A stretch of DNA of 64,000 nt from Chamaecyparis obtusa (taxonomy: Eukaryota; Streptophyta; Pinopsida; Cupressales; Cupressaceae), in contig BSBK01006023.1 in NCBI GenBank assembly GCA_027943335.1, positions 186,001 to 250,000 on the forward strand, written 5' to 3'. Position 1 is the first letter of the stretch; each line of letters opens with the position of its first letter. Made by a program: the position numbers and the translations under genes. The notes under the pieces are model-generated. The model was not told where the DNA came from. It made no database searches and saw only the letters and a program-made list of their open reading frames with translations. Shown piece after piece: positions 47,318 through 59,306 of this stretch.

Positions 47318-48553
47318 TATTGGAAATATAATTGGGAAATATGATACTGAGAGGGGGGGTGAATCAGATATCACCTACTAATCCATTTTGATATGTATAA
47401 AACATTTGCATAGCATCAACAATACTTGATCATAACAAAATAACTAACATACTAAGCAGCATCCATGAAAGTACTCATAACACAGTAATTTCGATTACCC
47501 AGAAACCCTTGAAAGGTAAAATTGGGGTGGGGATGACACCCACAAATCTTCACTATTGCAGTAATAAATTTTGCCTATTAGGGCTTACAAAATTTGATCA
47601 AAACATGATCTACCCTATGAGGGGTCTTCCCTGTTAAGAACTAAAAGACTTATACAATCTACCTTGCTAAAGGATTTGAAACTTACAAAAAAGTAAGCAC
47701 TCAATTAAGAGATTACAAAAAGTCTGTTAGGACTACTCGATTAAGATATTTACCCTGATACACTGGTTAGAATGTCTTAGTACCTGATCATTCAGTTTGC
47801 ACTATATGCAGATTTCAGAGCTTCTCTTTATTGTATTGTATTGATCGCTTCTATCAAATTTATCTCTATTCTATCCTTTCATTACTTAACTTGATCACTG
47901 AATTTTGTTTGAATACTTCACTACTCTGAATGTGCCTCTCTGCTCATTCCTTCATACCCTTTGCATTCTCTCCTTCATGCTATCTTTTATTCTTACATGT
48001 TTTAGGTTTTAGATCTTAACCTTATATAATTAACAAAACATCTTCATGATTCAAGATCTACGGTTTAGATTAATTCCTTTTGCCGCTTAAGCTTTACTAA
48101 TTTTTGATTGGCTCTAAGTATTACATAGGGATCAATGATTGAAAAATAGATGCGTAATCACCTTTTTAATTACCTCAACAAACAAAATACAAAACATGAA
48201 TGTCACCCAAAATGATTTACCTTGATCACTGTGCCATAACAAACTCATATGTCATTCTTGGCTAACTCGGAAAATGTAGTTCCTGATACTCGACATTCAC
48301 TATACTTGGCATATGTTGATATCTTTGTCGCTCGATAATCATTGCATATATGACTCAGCAAAACTAGACTCGGCATAATACAAAAATACATAGTGAGCAT
48401 AAGTTTACTCGGCAATACTACTGCCCGGTAAGTATACATTACATAATTCGGCCTTTACATAATGACTCGGTCACAGTGATGACCGACCATCATTACCTAG
48501 ATAAATGACTAAGTGTGGGTCACTAATAGTCAACAAAACTATAGAGATATACA
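47318..48553 (-). repeat. 3' LTR of element B
   Basis: 1236 bp. Minus-strand start TGTATATCTCTATAG, minus-strand end CACCCCCCCTCTCAGTATCA followed by TATTTCCC…TCCAATA (terminal CA mutated). Adjacent to the polypurine tract. Confidence 0.82.
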
Positions 48554-48570
48554 ATCTCCCCCTTTGACAT
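48554..48570 (-). other. Polypurine tract of element B
   Basis: The minus strand reads ATGTCAAAGGGGGAGAT just before the 3' LTR head at 48553. Confidence 0.75.
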
Positions 48571-48701
48571 TAGTGGCAAAAATAATTTTTCATGACATTA
48601 CACTTGTATTTACAAAAGTACGTAGTATTAGCAGAATACTCTCCGTAAGATATATATACATTCAAAATTTTGTTACCTTCCCTTTGTCATGTCATGTCAT
48701 G

Positions 48702-51700
48702 TCATTTGATTTCCCCCTTGTTTTTGACATGATGAATCTCTTTTGGAGTGGGGATCTGAAAATATTTCTCCAAAAATGGTTTATGCAGCATCATAACCAT
48801 GTGTAGTGCAGTTTCCCATCCTGCTGTAGCAATATTTAAAACTTTTGACTGCACTTCTAGCTTGGGAGCTAGATTGACTAGGCTCTCGGCAGTAGATAGA
48901 TTTGGATCCTTCTAGGTTAAGTCCTTATCCTTGACCAACTTTCTTTGTATGGCCTCCAGGTGAGGTGTTAAAATTGTTTGCATAGAAAGTAGATGAGATC
49001 TTATCTTTCCATCGTTAGCCATCAGTTCGGCTATCCTTCCTTATGTATGCATAAGCTTGGCATAATGTTTGGAACTATTTTCTACGTCCAAGCTTAAAGA
49101 CTAATTGGTGGATTTGAGTTCTTGTTGTAGTTTATCAACCAGTCCTTGGTTATCCTCAGTGAACTGTTCTACATTGCAAAGTTTGGTAAGTAGAAATTGT
49201 GCATTCACAACTACTTCTTCTGTCTCTTTTACCAAAGTGGAAAGTGTGACCTGTTTCACTGTGATCTTGACAGATACTTTTTCCAGCATCTTGGTCTCAA
49301 ACTTTCTTTCCGACCACTCAGACAGCTTATCACTGGCACTACTTGCTTCATTGTTTACTTTTTGAACAATATGTACAAGTTGTTCCAATATGGGAGTGGA
49401 ACTATTTACATCTGACAACTCAAAAACATCATTAAATATGTCTTTAATTTCATACAGAACCTGCTTTTGCTGATGTTCTCTTCTCAGTTCTTCCCATCTT
49501 CTTTTCCTTGTCAATAAATCTTTCAATATTTGCATCTGTTCATAAGATAAGTTATCATAATTCCATTTATCTGAATAACAATAACTTCATCAATGCTTAC
49601 CTTTGGGGAAAAGACTTCCATTTTCTTCTTCAGTACAAGAGCTTGTATTGCGTCTTGTTCTATAGGCTCTTGTACCTCAATAGATTTGTCTTTTACTTCT
49701 GTGTCTTCTATTCCCTTATCCTCCACGTGAGGACTATTAGCTTTTTCTTCAAACTTCTCTTCTTTATCTTGTTGTAACTCCTCGACAAATGTGGGTTGAT
49801 ATGTTGGTGCTGACTTATCTTGTTCCTCGATAGTGCTTGTCCCGGTTAACATGTCAACTATAACAATTGCAAGTTTGGCGGGGGTAGTGTTAACAGTTGA
49901 TGTCTCATCAATTGTTAGATAATCTTTGACTTGCAAAAGTACAGTATTACTGCCCGACAAAGATGTGTCTTTTGCTTCCTCGGCCTGTATATCCTCCTCG
50001 ATCAATACTTGATTCTTGATTGGGGTATCCTCCATTATATCAACAATGTGTACTTTTGATACCTTCTAAATTTCCTCTACCTTAGGAGCTTCAGTCTCTG
50101 AAATGGGTGATTCCATTACATTTAGTTCTCTTGCAGGCTTGACATCCTTAGATGTACTAGCACCTTTATCTTCATCTTTGTCAATCAACAAACCAAACAC
50201 TATCTTCCAAATCTTGACACTTTCCTGTACAACATCCTCAACAATGTGTTGAAGGATTAAATAAGCTCTAAGCTTAGGGTCAATTTTTTCTCGGTGTTGT
50301 TCCACAATTTTTCTAATGTTGGCAGGGGTGAGACTTGATTCCACTTGTGCTAGGGTGCTCTCTCTCTTTTTCTTTTCTATATTAAGAGCATATTCCCATT
50401 TTTGTGCAACCCTGTTACTTAACTCCTTAGGGATTTAGTTCTCTAACTGAATAGGTAACATCTTGAAAATGCAAAGCATTTCAAGAATATCATCTTCAAC
50501 CTTTTCTTTGTCTCCTATATTCAGGCTTCCAAAATTTAATCCTTTCAAGTCTTCCACTCATGTAGAGCTTGTTATCTTGTGACATATTTCATCCACAGTA
50601 GGTTTGACATCTTGCAATGCAACCTTCTTCTTCACCTCTTCATCACTTTCAGTTTCTTCATCATCTTCTTGTTCCAAAACAAGTTTCCTTCTAGGCCTTT
50701 TGTTAACCTTGCTTGACACTTCCTTAGGCTGTACAGGTTTTCGTTTACCAGATGTAGGGGATTTCTTTGGAGTCTCAGCAGTTTCTCCCCTTGTTCTAGG
50801 CCTCAGCATAGGTGTCGATGACACTTTAGGCTTCAGTATTCTTTTCTTGGTTAGGGGCTTGATAATTACTGGCTTCTTACCTTTCTTCTTTTCTACTTGA
50901 GCCTCTTCTTCTTCTTCTTCTTCACTGTCACTAGAGTCACTTTGATCATCTTCTCTCAGTCCTTGGGTTAATTCTAGCGGTGCATCCTTTTCCGTTTCTT
51001 CCACATATTTCTCCAAATTCTTTACTATTTTCTTTCTCTTTCTTTCTACAGTTGCAACCATTAAACCCATAGTGATTTTAGATTTGGATTCTTTGTATGT
51101 TCCAAAGTAGGGTACTTTACTATCAATTTATTCAGATAAGAGGTCTATAATAGCAATATTAGCTTCATCTATATTTACTTCATAGGGTAATGACATTATC
51201 CATGAAACCCTAGGCAAGACTGCTTATGCATAAGTGAAGTCTGTGTAAACTAGAAAACATATATCCTTGCTATACTTTTCAACTAATGACATAGGGACTC
51301 TACTCCTCTTTCTCATTTTCTTTTTGAATTCAACAAAATAGTTATCCATCACACCATTAAAACTATCTCCTATCTGACCTATGAACTCACTGATTTGAAT
51401 AGTAATGGGTCTCTTCTTGTCCCATATCACACCTCCATGAGTAGGAAAACACTTCTGTATATAAAAGAATAGACATATTAGCAAAGAGCCAAACTTACAC
51501 ATTGAATTCTTTGCGGTCTGGATTGAGTTAAGGTTCTTGGCAAGCTATGTCAGCTGGATCTCAGCAAGATCATACATGTGTCCTTTCTTAATGATTTTCC
51601 ATGCTTGGTCTACTGCCATACAGGGGACGCTATCCAACCAACTGGATTGGTAGAATTTGTGCGAGATAACCCTAACAACAAAGTCAATTTCTAGATCTGT

Positions 51701-52254
51701 TATGGTGGAGATTGTCATTCCACACTTATTCCATACCCCCTATGTGTTTTCCTGAATGTCTTCTTTTCTTGAACACTTCATTGTCCTTTTTCCTTGAATT
51801 GTAGGGTATGCAGTAACTCAGTGGATCATTTCCTTTGTTATCTTCATGGGTCCATCTTCTAGCCATAGTTGCATATCATGTACTCGACTCAATACTATTT
51901 TTATCCATTCAACTTTTAAATTTTGTAAAAAATCTAGGGCATGCACTAACCCTTGTTTGACAACTGATTTATACTTCGGCTTCAATACTCCATTATCAGA
52001 TAATTTTTCATATGTCTCCCTAATCTCGTAATCTTTAATTTCTCCAATTTTGTACATGTAACAGGACCTAATATCATTCATTATAACCACACATTATCCT
52101 AAATTGAGGATAGGGCGCCGGTCAAATCTCCTTTGATAGTGGTTTCTGAAATTGCCCTAAATGTCTATGGTTTGCAAACTTCATTTCTCACCAATTGTGC
52201 ATTGAAAACTTCCATACCTTATTTCTTCATTGTAGTAGATGATGATGATGCCAT
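48702..52254 (-). pseudogene. Element B ORF2: about 1180-codon protein of unknown function
   Basis: ATG 52254 (MASSSSTTMKK). After one frameshift before 52090, a single frame runs to about 49523 with only about six nonsense codons, then one slip near 49530 and on to TGA 48704-48702. N-terminal third: possibly globular, with YMYKIGEIKDYEIRETYEKL, VLSRVHDMQLWLEDGPMKIT, AVDQAWKIIKKGHMYDLAEI, FFYIQKCFPTHGGVIWDKKR and SFNGVMDNYFVEFKKKMRKR. Middle: highly charged and probably disordered (acidic Ser/Glu run near 50915, basic KKKGKKP and RPRRK stretches that could be nuclear or nucleic-acid-binding signals). C-terminal third: acidic linker, then helical (ILKDLLTRKRRWEELRREHQ … LQQELKSTN … WETALHMVMMLHKPFLEKYF). 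No polymerase, nuclease or protease motif. Not recognised; a retroelement-specific protein or a captured host gene are both possible. Confidence 0.65.
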
Positions 52255-52807
52255 TTTAATTTAAAATTTTTAAAAAGAAATATTTTCTTGGTAATGTACC
52301 TTTCTCGTAGGTGTCTTGTAGATGATTTTTGCCGACGGCACGCTGAAAAGATTCAGAATCACCTTTAACAAACTAGTTACTCACACTCTAAATCATTCAA
52401 AGAAATCTCAATTCTCTTGGTGAAATGAAATGGGTGGTAACTTTCCACTTTATAGATTCCAAAAAGTAGAATTAGGGCCTCATAAATGCTGCATACAAAA
52501 TTTCTAAGTGGAATACAGTTGTCTTAGCAAACTCATGTTAACCTCAGCTAACACAAGCTCAGTCAATATAACCATTAAGACATAGCTCGGTGTATATAGC
52601 ATCTCGGCCACAACATGTGCTTGACATACATTGATAACTCGGTCAAGACACTGACACTCGGTATAAAAAATGAAATTCTATATTTCACTCAAATATGTCC
52701 TAATGCATCTTTATCTATGAAGATATGGACTTTTACTCAATCTTTATGTTAGGAACTGATGTAAGATAAAGCCCTGTAAGATTCAGTTCCAAACATACCT
52801 TCTATGC

Positions 52808-54137
52808 TTAGTTAGAAGAAGTGTGATCACCTAATCCATCAGATTGCGTGACCTTAGATGTGCTAGCTTCACTTGTGCTTTCTTCTTCTTTCTTCTTCCA
52901 TGTCTTGTTCATTTGATTTTTCAATTTCTCACGGCTATATTCATTTTTATTCTGATCGTTGCTCGGCATAGGTGATCTATAATCTTTCTTTAGGTGACCT
53001 ATCTTATTACACTTGTAACATACCATGCTTCCATTCATCCAGCTTTTAGATTTTCCTCTAAAATGAGTCTTCATACAATTTTCTCCAATGTGTCCATATT
53101 TTTCACATTAATGAAAATTGTACCAAGTGTTATAATCCCAATTATATGAGTTATTCTTCACAGGTGACTTAGTCTATTCATTTGATGACCATCTAGGTTT
53201 AGATCTGTCCATACTTCTGATAGTTGAAACAATTACCTTGAAACTTAGGTGATGTAGATGGATTACTAACCTTAGACCTACATTCATGTGCTTGATGTCC
53301 ATGTTTCTTATAGTTAAAGCAATGCCCATTGAACTTAGGTTTAGGATCAAACTTACCATGTTTTCTTCTACATATGTTGGCTGTATGTCCTCGCTTTCCA
53401 CAGTGATGGCAAGTGGGCTTGTTGTTCTTTGGTTTTGCATTCTTCTGTTCTCCATTCTTTGATGATTATCCTTCTTCAGTAGATGATGCATGTTCATTTA
53501 GTCTAAGTCCAGATCTATCACCAAATCTTCTAGGTGACCTTAACAACTCTTCAAAATATTTTGCAGCTTCATTAGGTGTGTTCATCCTTTCATTGATTTC
53601 CTTTTTAGATCTTAGTTCATTCCTCAATTGATCATTTTCAGACCTCAGTTGGCTGATTTCCATATCTTTCCTGCCCAACTCTTGATTAACTAATAGCAGT
53701 TGATTTACTATGTCTAGTTGATTATTAGTCAACCTTTGCGTGTCACTTATCCTTTCATCTAGTCTTATTGCAATTTGTCTTTTGTCTTATTCAACCATTG
53801 TCTTATCATCTTCGGCTTTCTTTTTTTGTTCAACTACTTCACAAAGTCTGACAAATTGAATTTCTTGTTCTCTCCTTAGATTTTTGAAGTCATCATTTAG
53901 TATGGTATTTTTCTCGAGTAGCTCTTTTATGGCTTTGTCACTTTCTATAGAGTTTCCATTATCAAATAGTCCAATGGTGTCTTCTTGATATTGTGAATCA
54001 TTTTGCTGAATAGCAATTTCTCTCCTTCTGCTCAAGGATTTCTTTAGTTCACTTCTGGTTGCTTCCAGTTGTTGTAATGCTAGGTGCACATCAATCTTCT
54101 GATTCTCTATGACCTTTCCCAGCTTATAGAATTCCAT
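52808..54137 (-). pseudogene. Element B ORF1: coiled coil plus four zinc knuckles (Gag-like)
   Basis: From the ATG at 54137 the protein is mainly helical: LQQLEATRSELKKSLSRRRE, KELLEKNTILNDDFKNLRRE and, after a TAA near 53787, VNQELGRKDMEISQLRSEND. Zinc knuckles follow: an intact CHHCGKRGHTANIC (about 53425-53385), two with the second Cys read as Tyr (CFNYKKHGHQAHEC and CFNYQKYG), and a fourth in a shifted frame (CYKCNKIGHLKKDY, last Cys to Tyr). The tail is Lys/Ser/Thr-rich, ending near 52808. The layout parallels ORF1 of element A, including four knuckles. Likely role in RNA binding and particle assembly by analogy with Gag; no typical Copia Gag core is seen. Decayed mostly by G-to-A changes. 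Confidence 0.72.
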
Positions 54138-54180
54138 CTCAAAATCTTTTTCTTCAAGTGGTTAGACTTTCTATGAGAAA

Positions 54181-54200
54181 CCTTGTAGCTCTCATACTAA
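54181..54200 (-). other. Primer-binding site of element B, Met type
   Basis: The minus strand reads TTAGTATGAGAGCTACAAGG directly after the 5' LTR, a mutated TGGTATGAGAGC. Confidence 0.65.
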
Positions 54201-54201
54201 T

Positions 54202-55414
54202 TGTTGGAAATATAATTGGGAAATGTGATACTGAGAGGGGGGGGGTGAATTAGATATCACCTACTAATCCATTTTGATATGTATAAAACATTTGCATAGC
54301 ATCAATAATACTTGATCATAACAAAATAACTAACATACTAAGCAGCATCCATGAAAGTACTCATAACACAGTAATTTTGGTTACCCAGAAACCCTTGAAA
54401 GGTAAAACTAGGGTGGGGATGACACCCACAAATCTTCACTACCGCAGTAATAAATTTTTCCTATTAGGGCTTACAAAATTTGATCAAAACATGATCTACC
54501 CTATGAGGGCTCTGCCCTGTTAAGAGCTAAAAAACTTATACAGTCTACCTTGCTAAAGGATTTGAAACTTACAACAAAGTAAGCACTCGGTTAAGAGATT
54601 ACAAAAAGTCTGTTAGGACTACTCGGTTAAGAGATTTACCTTGATACACTAGTTAGAATGTCTCAGTACCTAATATTTCAATTTGCACTGTATGTAGATT
54701 TTAGATCTTCTCTTTACTGTATTGTATTGATCTCTTCTATCAGATTTATCTCTATTCTATCCTTTCACTGCTTAGTTTGGTCACTGAATTCTATTTGAAT
54801 GCTTCACTACTCTGAATGTGCCTCTTTTCTCATTCCTTCATACCCTTCACATTCTCTCCTTCATGCTATCTTTTACTCTTACACATTTTAGGGTTTAGAT
54901 CTTAACCTTATATAATTAACAAAACATCTTCATGATTCAAGATCTATGGTTCAGATTAATTTCTTTTGCCTCTTAAGCCTTACTAATTTATGATTGGATC
55001 TAAGTATTACATAGGGATCAATGATTGAAAAATAGATGTGTAATCAACTCCGTAATTACCTCAACAAACAAAATACAAAACATGAATGTCACCCAAAATG
55101 ATTTACCTCAATCAATGTGCCATAACAAACTCATATGTCATTCTTGGCTAACTCAAAAAATGTAGTTCCTGATACTTGAAATTTACTGTACTTGGCATAT
55201 GTTGATATCTCTATCACTCGGTAATCATTGCATATATGACTCAGCAAAACTAGACTCGGCATAATAAAAAAAATACATAGTGACCATAAGTTTACTCGGG
55301 AGTACTAATTCTCGGTAAGTATACATTACATAATTTGGCCTTTACATAATGACTAAGTCGCAGTGATGACTAACCATCATTTCCTAGATAAATGACTAAG
55401 TGTGGGTCACTAAT
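54202..55414 (-). repeat. 5' LTR of element B, truncated by a Gypsy insertion
   Basis: 1213 bp present. It ends on the plus strand at GGGTCACTAAT, where the other copy continues AGTCAACAAAACTATAGAGA. The missing head should lie beyond the Gypsy element, outside the window. Confidence 0.82.
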
Positions 55415-56650
55415 TGTAATACCCCAAAAATGGGCTATAAGTTCATTAACCTCCTACATCGACAAATCGAACAAAATCGACATCAAAGTCCTAACCTAAG
55501 GCACATCTAACATCATCGAATCATAATTGATTATCTTAAATTCTGCATCGGGGAATATTCCTAGTAATATTCCTAATTATCTTAATTATCTTTAATTTAA
55601 TGATTATTTGGCGATAAATCACATTTATCCTAAGTTTGATTAATTGAATATTTTCATATTTAATTAATTAGATTTAATATTTGCCACTTAATTGTGTAAT
55701 TAAATTTAATTCTATCTATTATTAATTGTATTATTTTTGACAATAAATCAAAATTCCTATCTTTAATTGATTAAATTCTTATTTAATTAATTAAAGCATG
55801 TTGTCATTATTTAATAATATAATTTTTAATAAAAGTTTGGTAAAATAGTTAATTAACCCATAAATTAATTATTTTATTTCAAAAATCAGTTGAGTTGAGG
55901 ATAAATCACTTTATTTATTTATTTAATTCTTAATTATTATGCATATTCAAAAGAAACAGTTAAACTCCAAATCAAAAAATCAATGCAAGTTATTGACTTT
56001 TTGGAACTCAACATCCTTTTGGAGTTCAAAAAGCTGATCTAAACTCTAATTTGAGTTAAAAAGCTATTTTTGCATGATTTTGAGAATTAACTATCTTTCA
56101 TGATCAGATAACTCAAAAATCAAGATGAGTTAATTTGAGTGATTTATGGCTTTTCCGATGCACCTCCAAAGCCCTGGATTTCTATAAATTAAGGCTTTAG
56201 CTCTTCACAAATCATCTCATATTTTGCACAATCACGCTGGAGAATTGGAATTGAAGAATCAAAGCTCTTGCGAATCGACATCTTTGTGAGATCAATCTTA
56301 TTTTTGCATTCATATTTCATATCATTGTTAGATTAGCATAGCATATTAGTTTTCATATAGATTAATTTCATATCAATTTTTCATTCATTCTTATTGCATA
56401 GAAAAATCCAAAAAATATAGATTAATTGCATTCAATTTCATATCCATCTTTTGCATTCAAATCCTTCATTTAGGTGTCGTCTAGGTCACTGATCTCGATA
56501 ATAATCTGAGAACATTAATCTCGCACCTATTAGAAGGCAGTAAATCACTTGGTTAGATAGCTTTCAATTTTGCACGATTTTGATTATAGCTAACCTCTAA
56601 TGTTTTACTGAGTGTTGTTTCTACAGATCAGGTACAATTTTCACACACAC
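55415..56650 (+). repeat. Gypsy 5' LTR
   Basis: Start fixed by the break in element B's LTR. End placed at the CACACACA just before the primer site. AT-rich in the first half (55560-55960). Confidence 0.65.
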
Positions 56651-56654
56651 ATTT

Positions 56655-56672
56655 CTAGCGCCCACCGTGGGG
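56655..56672 (+). other. Gypsy primer-binding site
   Basis: TAGCGCCCACCGTGGGGC. I recall TGGCGCCCACCGTGGGGC-type sequence after LTRs of Tat-lineage Gypsy elements. Confidence 0.75.
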
Positions 56673-58083
56673 CAACCCACCTTTGCATGCTGGTTTTGAT
56701 TTTTTTGGGAGCTAAAACCCCAAAGTTTCAAAGATTTAATTTTATCTCCCAAACGGCTTGAAATTTTGGTCTAAAATTTTTTTTACAAGTTGTTGACATG
56801 TCAAGGAAGCTACAGTAAAAAATTTAGAATTTTTTAAGATGTTTTGAATTTTTAATAATTTTTTCTTGAAATTCCAAAAATAATTAATATCTGACGTAAA
56901 TCAGCATATTTTTTAAAATTTTTTATATTTTCGGAAAGCTCTTTAAATTTTACAGGGGGTCCATTCTTTGTGTTTTAAATTTGGACATGATATCATAGCT
57001 CAAATAGTCAATTTACAAAAAATGGTCTATTTTGATAAAATGGGTCTCTAGGGCACAAATGAAGAGATTTTTCTAAAATTTTTACATTTTTGGAAAGCTC
57101 TCTATTTTTTAGTAGGATCTCTATTCTGAATTTCTATTTTTGTGGCCAAAATCATATCAAAAAAATCAGATCTTGTTGACTAGGTCAAATGTAGCAAAAA
57201 AAATAAAGTTTTGTGATGGGTATGCACTTATTTTTTTTTACATGGTTCAATGAATGATATGAGTTGTCATTTGGGTTAATTTCTGGTTATTATTACTGAT
57301 AATAATTAATTTTTAGAGCTAACTCTATGATTTTCATAAGTTGAATATATTTTGCATATCTTGTTTGCTTGTTTGCTTGTTGGAGAGTTCGTCACTTGCT
57401 TGGATGGAAAAGCTCAACAAAAATCGCTAAAAATAAAGTAAAATCTACTAAGCATGTTGTGAGGATCCCAGGTATTCTCCTTCATCTAATAATATTTTGA
57501 TTTGGGACTTAAAATAAATCTCTTATGTGTCAAGCTTGTGTGCATCTTTTCATGCTTTTGATCTATTTCTACACACTTGCATAATTGATACTAGGTTGTG
57601 AACCCTTAAAGATTCATTAAGTAGTCTTAGAATACTTATGATTGATCTTGATTGTTGTCTTGAGTTATTGGACTCGCTAATCCGCCGGCCCCTCATTTTC
57701 ACCCCGTGGTTGCAATCTCAGCGCCATAAAGGGGAGGGGTCAACAGGACAGAAGCGTTAAGTGTTCCACTTGGCAACCCTTTTGTGCTTTTAGGAACTGA
57801 CTTATTTTCTAAGTTGGGGACTCATTTTCAGCTTGTGTGAGGTGTTAAGTGTTCCACCTTGTGGACTCATCTCATATTTGCTTCAAACGTTAAGTGTTCC
57901 TCTTTCTACTTTTTGGATGCTTTTGGTAGATTTGCTTTCGGAACATACATCTGTGCTCACATAGTAATTAGGCCCTATGAACACTATTTGTGATTCTTGA
58001 GAGATTGGATTCCTAACAAAATCCTTCCTTGACGATGGAATCCTTGTAGGTAGGGAGGATACTTAGTGCGTTTCACATTCATC

Positions 58084-58279
58084 TTGGTTAGTGCGTCTTC
58101 TCTTATTGATCGACACATTCTCTCTCCGGAGAGGTTGATAGATCACGTGGGGTTGATATCACAAGCTTTGGTGAATCAAAATTGGTTAGTGCATCTTCTC
58201 TTATTGATTGATACATTCTCTCCTCGGAGAGGTTGATAGATCACGTGGAGTTGATATCACAGACCTTGGTGGAACAAAA
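58084..58279. repeat. 98-bp tandem duplication
   Basis: TTGGTTAGTGCGTCTTCTC… (58084-58181) repeats at 58182-58279 with few changes. Each copy holds CTC(C)GGAGAGGTTGATAGATC, which includes a small palindrome. Confidence 0.85.
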
Positions 58280-59021
58280 CTTTGTCTTAGCGTGTCAGAT
58301 TAATCTGCTTGCTTTGTTTGGGTTAAAAGTGAAGAGGTGTCAAAACTTTGAATCTGGAGCCAAGTCCCCTTGTGGTATACTATTGTGAGTCATCTTTAGA
58401 GAGGCTTAACTATAGCGGACAATCCCTTCACAGGGAAAACTATGTTGACAGAACCTCAAGCGGTAATAGCCATTTTTTCCATGGTAGTGACAGCCGCTAT
58501 CTAAATGTCCTTGTGGAAGAAATCTCCATGGGTATGGTTCATTGTTGGGTTGTCAGATCTCCCTAGCAGCTCTTGAAGATTAAGTTCTCAGACTGTGTCA
58601 AAACCCTGGTGCGCCGGGATTGGAGTTCACCCCTTTGAATCATAAAAGTTGCAGAGTCAAACCATTACTAAAAACCCTAGAGAGGCCAATTTTTCACTTT
58701 CAGGTATATGTGTGTTATTGCAAAACTTTTCAGAACATACACAATTAGTACTCTCAGGGATTAGCACAATTTGGTCACTTGATTGTTCATGCGCAAGGTT
58801 GCTTTTGCCCTTGTTCATTATTTTTAGACGTGCTTGGAATCACTTGCTTGCTATTCTGCGTGCTTATTTATCTACTTGGCTATTAAAAATGATCAAATCT
58901 GGTATAACCTTCAAAATTTGGACAGTACAATTTGCAAACAATCCAAAATTGAAGACCTTAAATTTTGCAAAAATTGACGTAAAATCTTTCTAGAGTCAAA
59001 AGTCATTTCAGAAAGTCAAAA

Positions 59022-59175
59022 GTCGTACAAGTTTTGTCAAGTGTCATTTTAGTATTACCCAATTGTTGTACGAGTTTTGTCAACTATCATTTCATTGCTA
59101 CCCAATTGTCGTACGAGTTTAGCAACTGTCATTTCATAGACTACCCAGTGTTGTACGAGTCTGCAGAGTGTCGTT
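59022..59175. repeat. Tandem repeat, about 45-50 bp unit, about four copies
   Basis: Units of the form GTACGAGTTTTGTCAACTGT followed by CATTTCATTGCTACCCAATTGTC, degenerate at both ends, just upstream of the ORF at 59307. Confidence 0.8.
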
Positions 59176-59306
59176 TGGAAAAATTTGAGAGAGTTGTCAG
59201 AAATTATCAAATTGCAAGATATCCAATGTTTCCAGCCTAGTTCCAAAATCTGTCAAAAATATCATTGTGTCAGGAATAGAGCAATAGCTATTGAGAATCA
59301 GTACAC

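Larger units (their letters stand above)
47318..55414 (-). mobile_element. Pol-less LTR retrotransposon B with two ORFs, minus strand
   Basis: LTR copies at 47318-48553 and 54202-55414 are alignable throughout. The minus-strand interior reads primer site, ORF1 (coiled coil plus zinc knuckles, about 54137-52808), ORF2 (about 1180 codons, 52254-48702) and a polypurine tract. No protease, integrase, RT or RNase H motif appears in any frame of the 5.65-kb interior. The 5' LTR lacks its first 26 or so bases because a Gypsy element begins at 55415. Architecture and LTR end match element A, so a lineage rather than an accidental deletion is likely. Confidence 0.78.
56673..59306 (+). other. Gypsy leader with tandem repeats, non-coding
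   Basis: No credible gene. It holds three GTTAAGTGTTCC copies (57753, 57844, 57889), a 98-bp tandem duplication (58084-58279) and a run of roughly 45-50-bp repeats (59022-59175). Small frames (58348-58566, 58649-58993) show no domain. Confidence 0.55.

Noticed and set aside
47340..47362. G-run at LTR ends as a G-quadruplex or telomere-like signal
   Set aside because: A single G homopolymer of variable length lies in the conserved LTR terminus; it is part of the LTR end motif and not a set of separate G tracts.
49105..49777. Plus-strand Ser/Phe-rich frames at 49105-49777 and 50604-50900
   Set aside because: Complement of the charged helical minus-strand ORF2 of element B.
53174..53497. Minus-strand 107-residue frame
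   Set aside because: It is a shifted frame of ORF1 of element B; the neighbouring frame carries the zinc knuckles CHHCGKRGHTANIC and CFNYKKHGHQAHEC.
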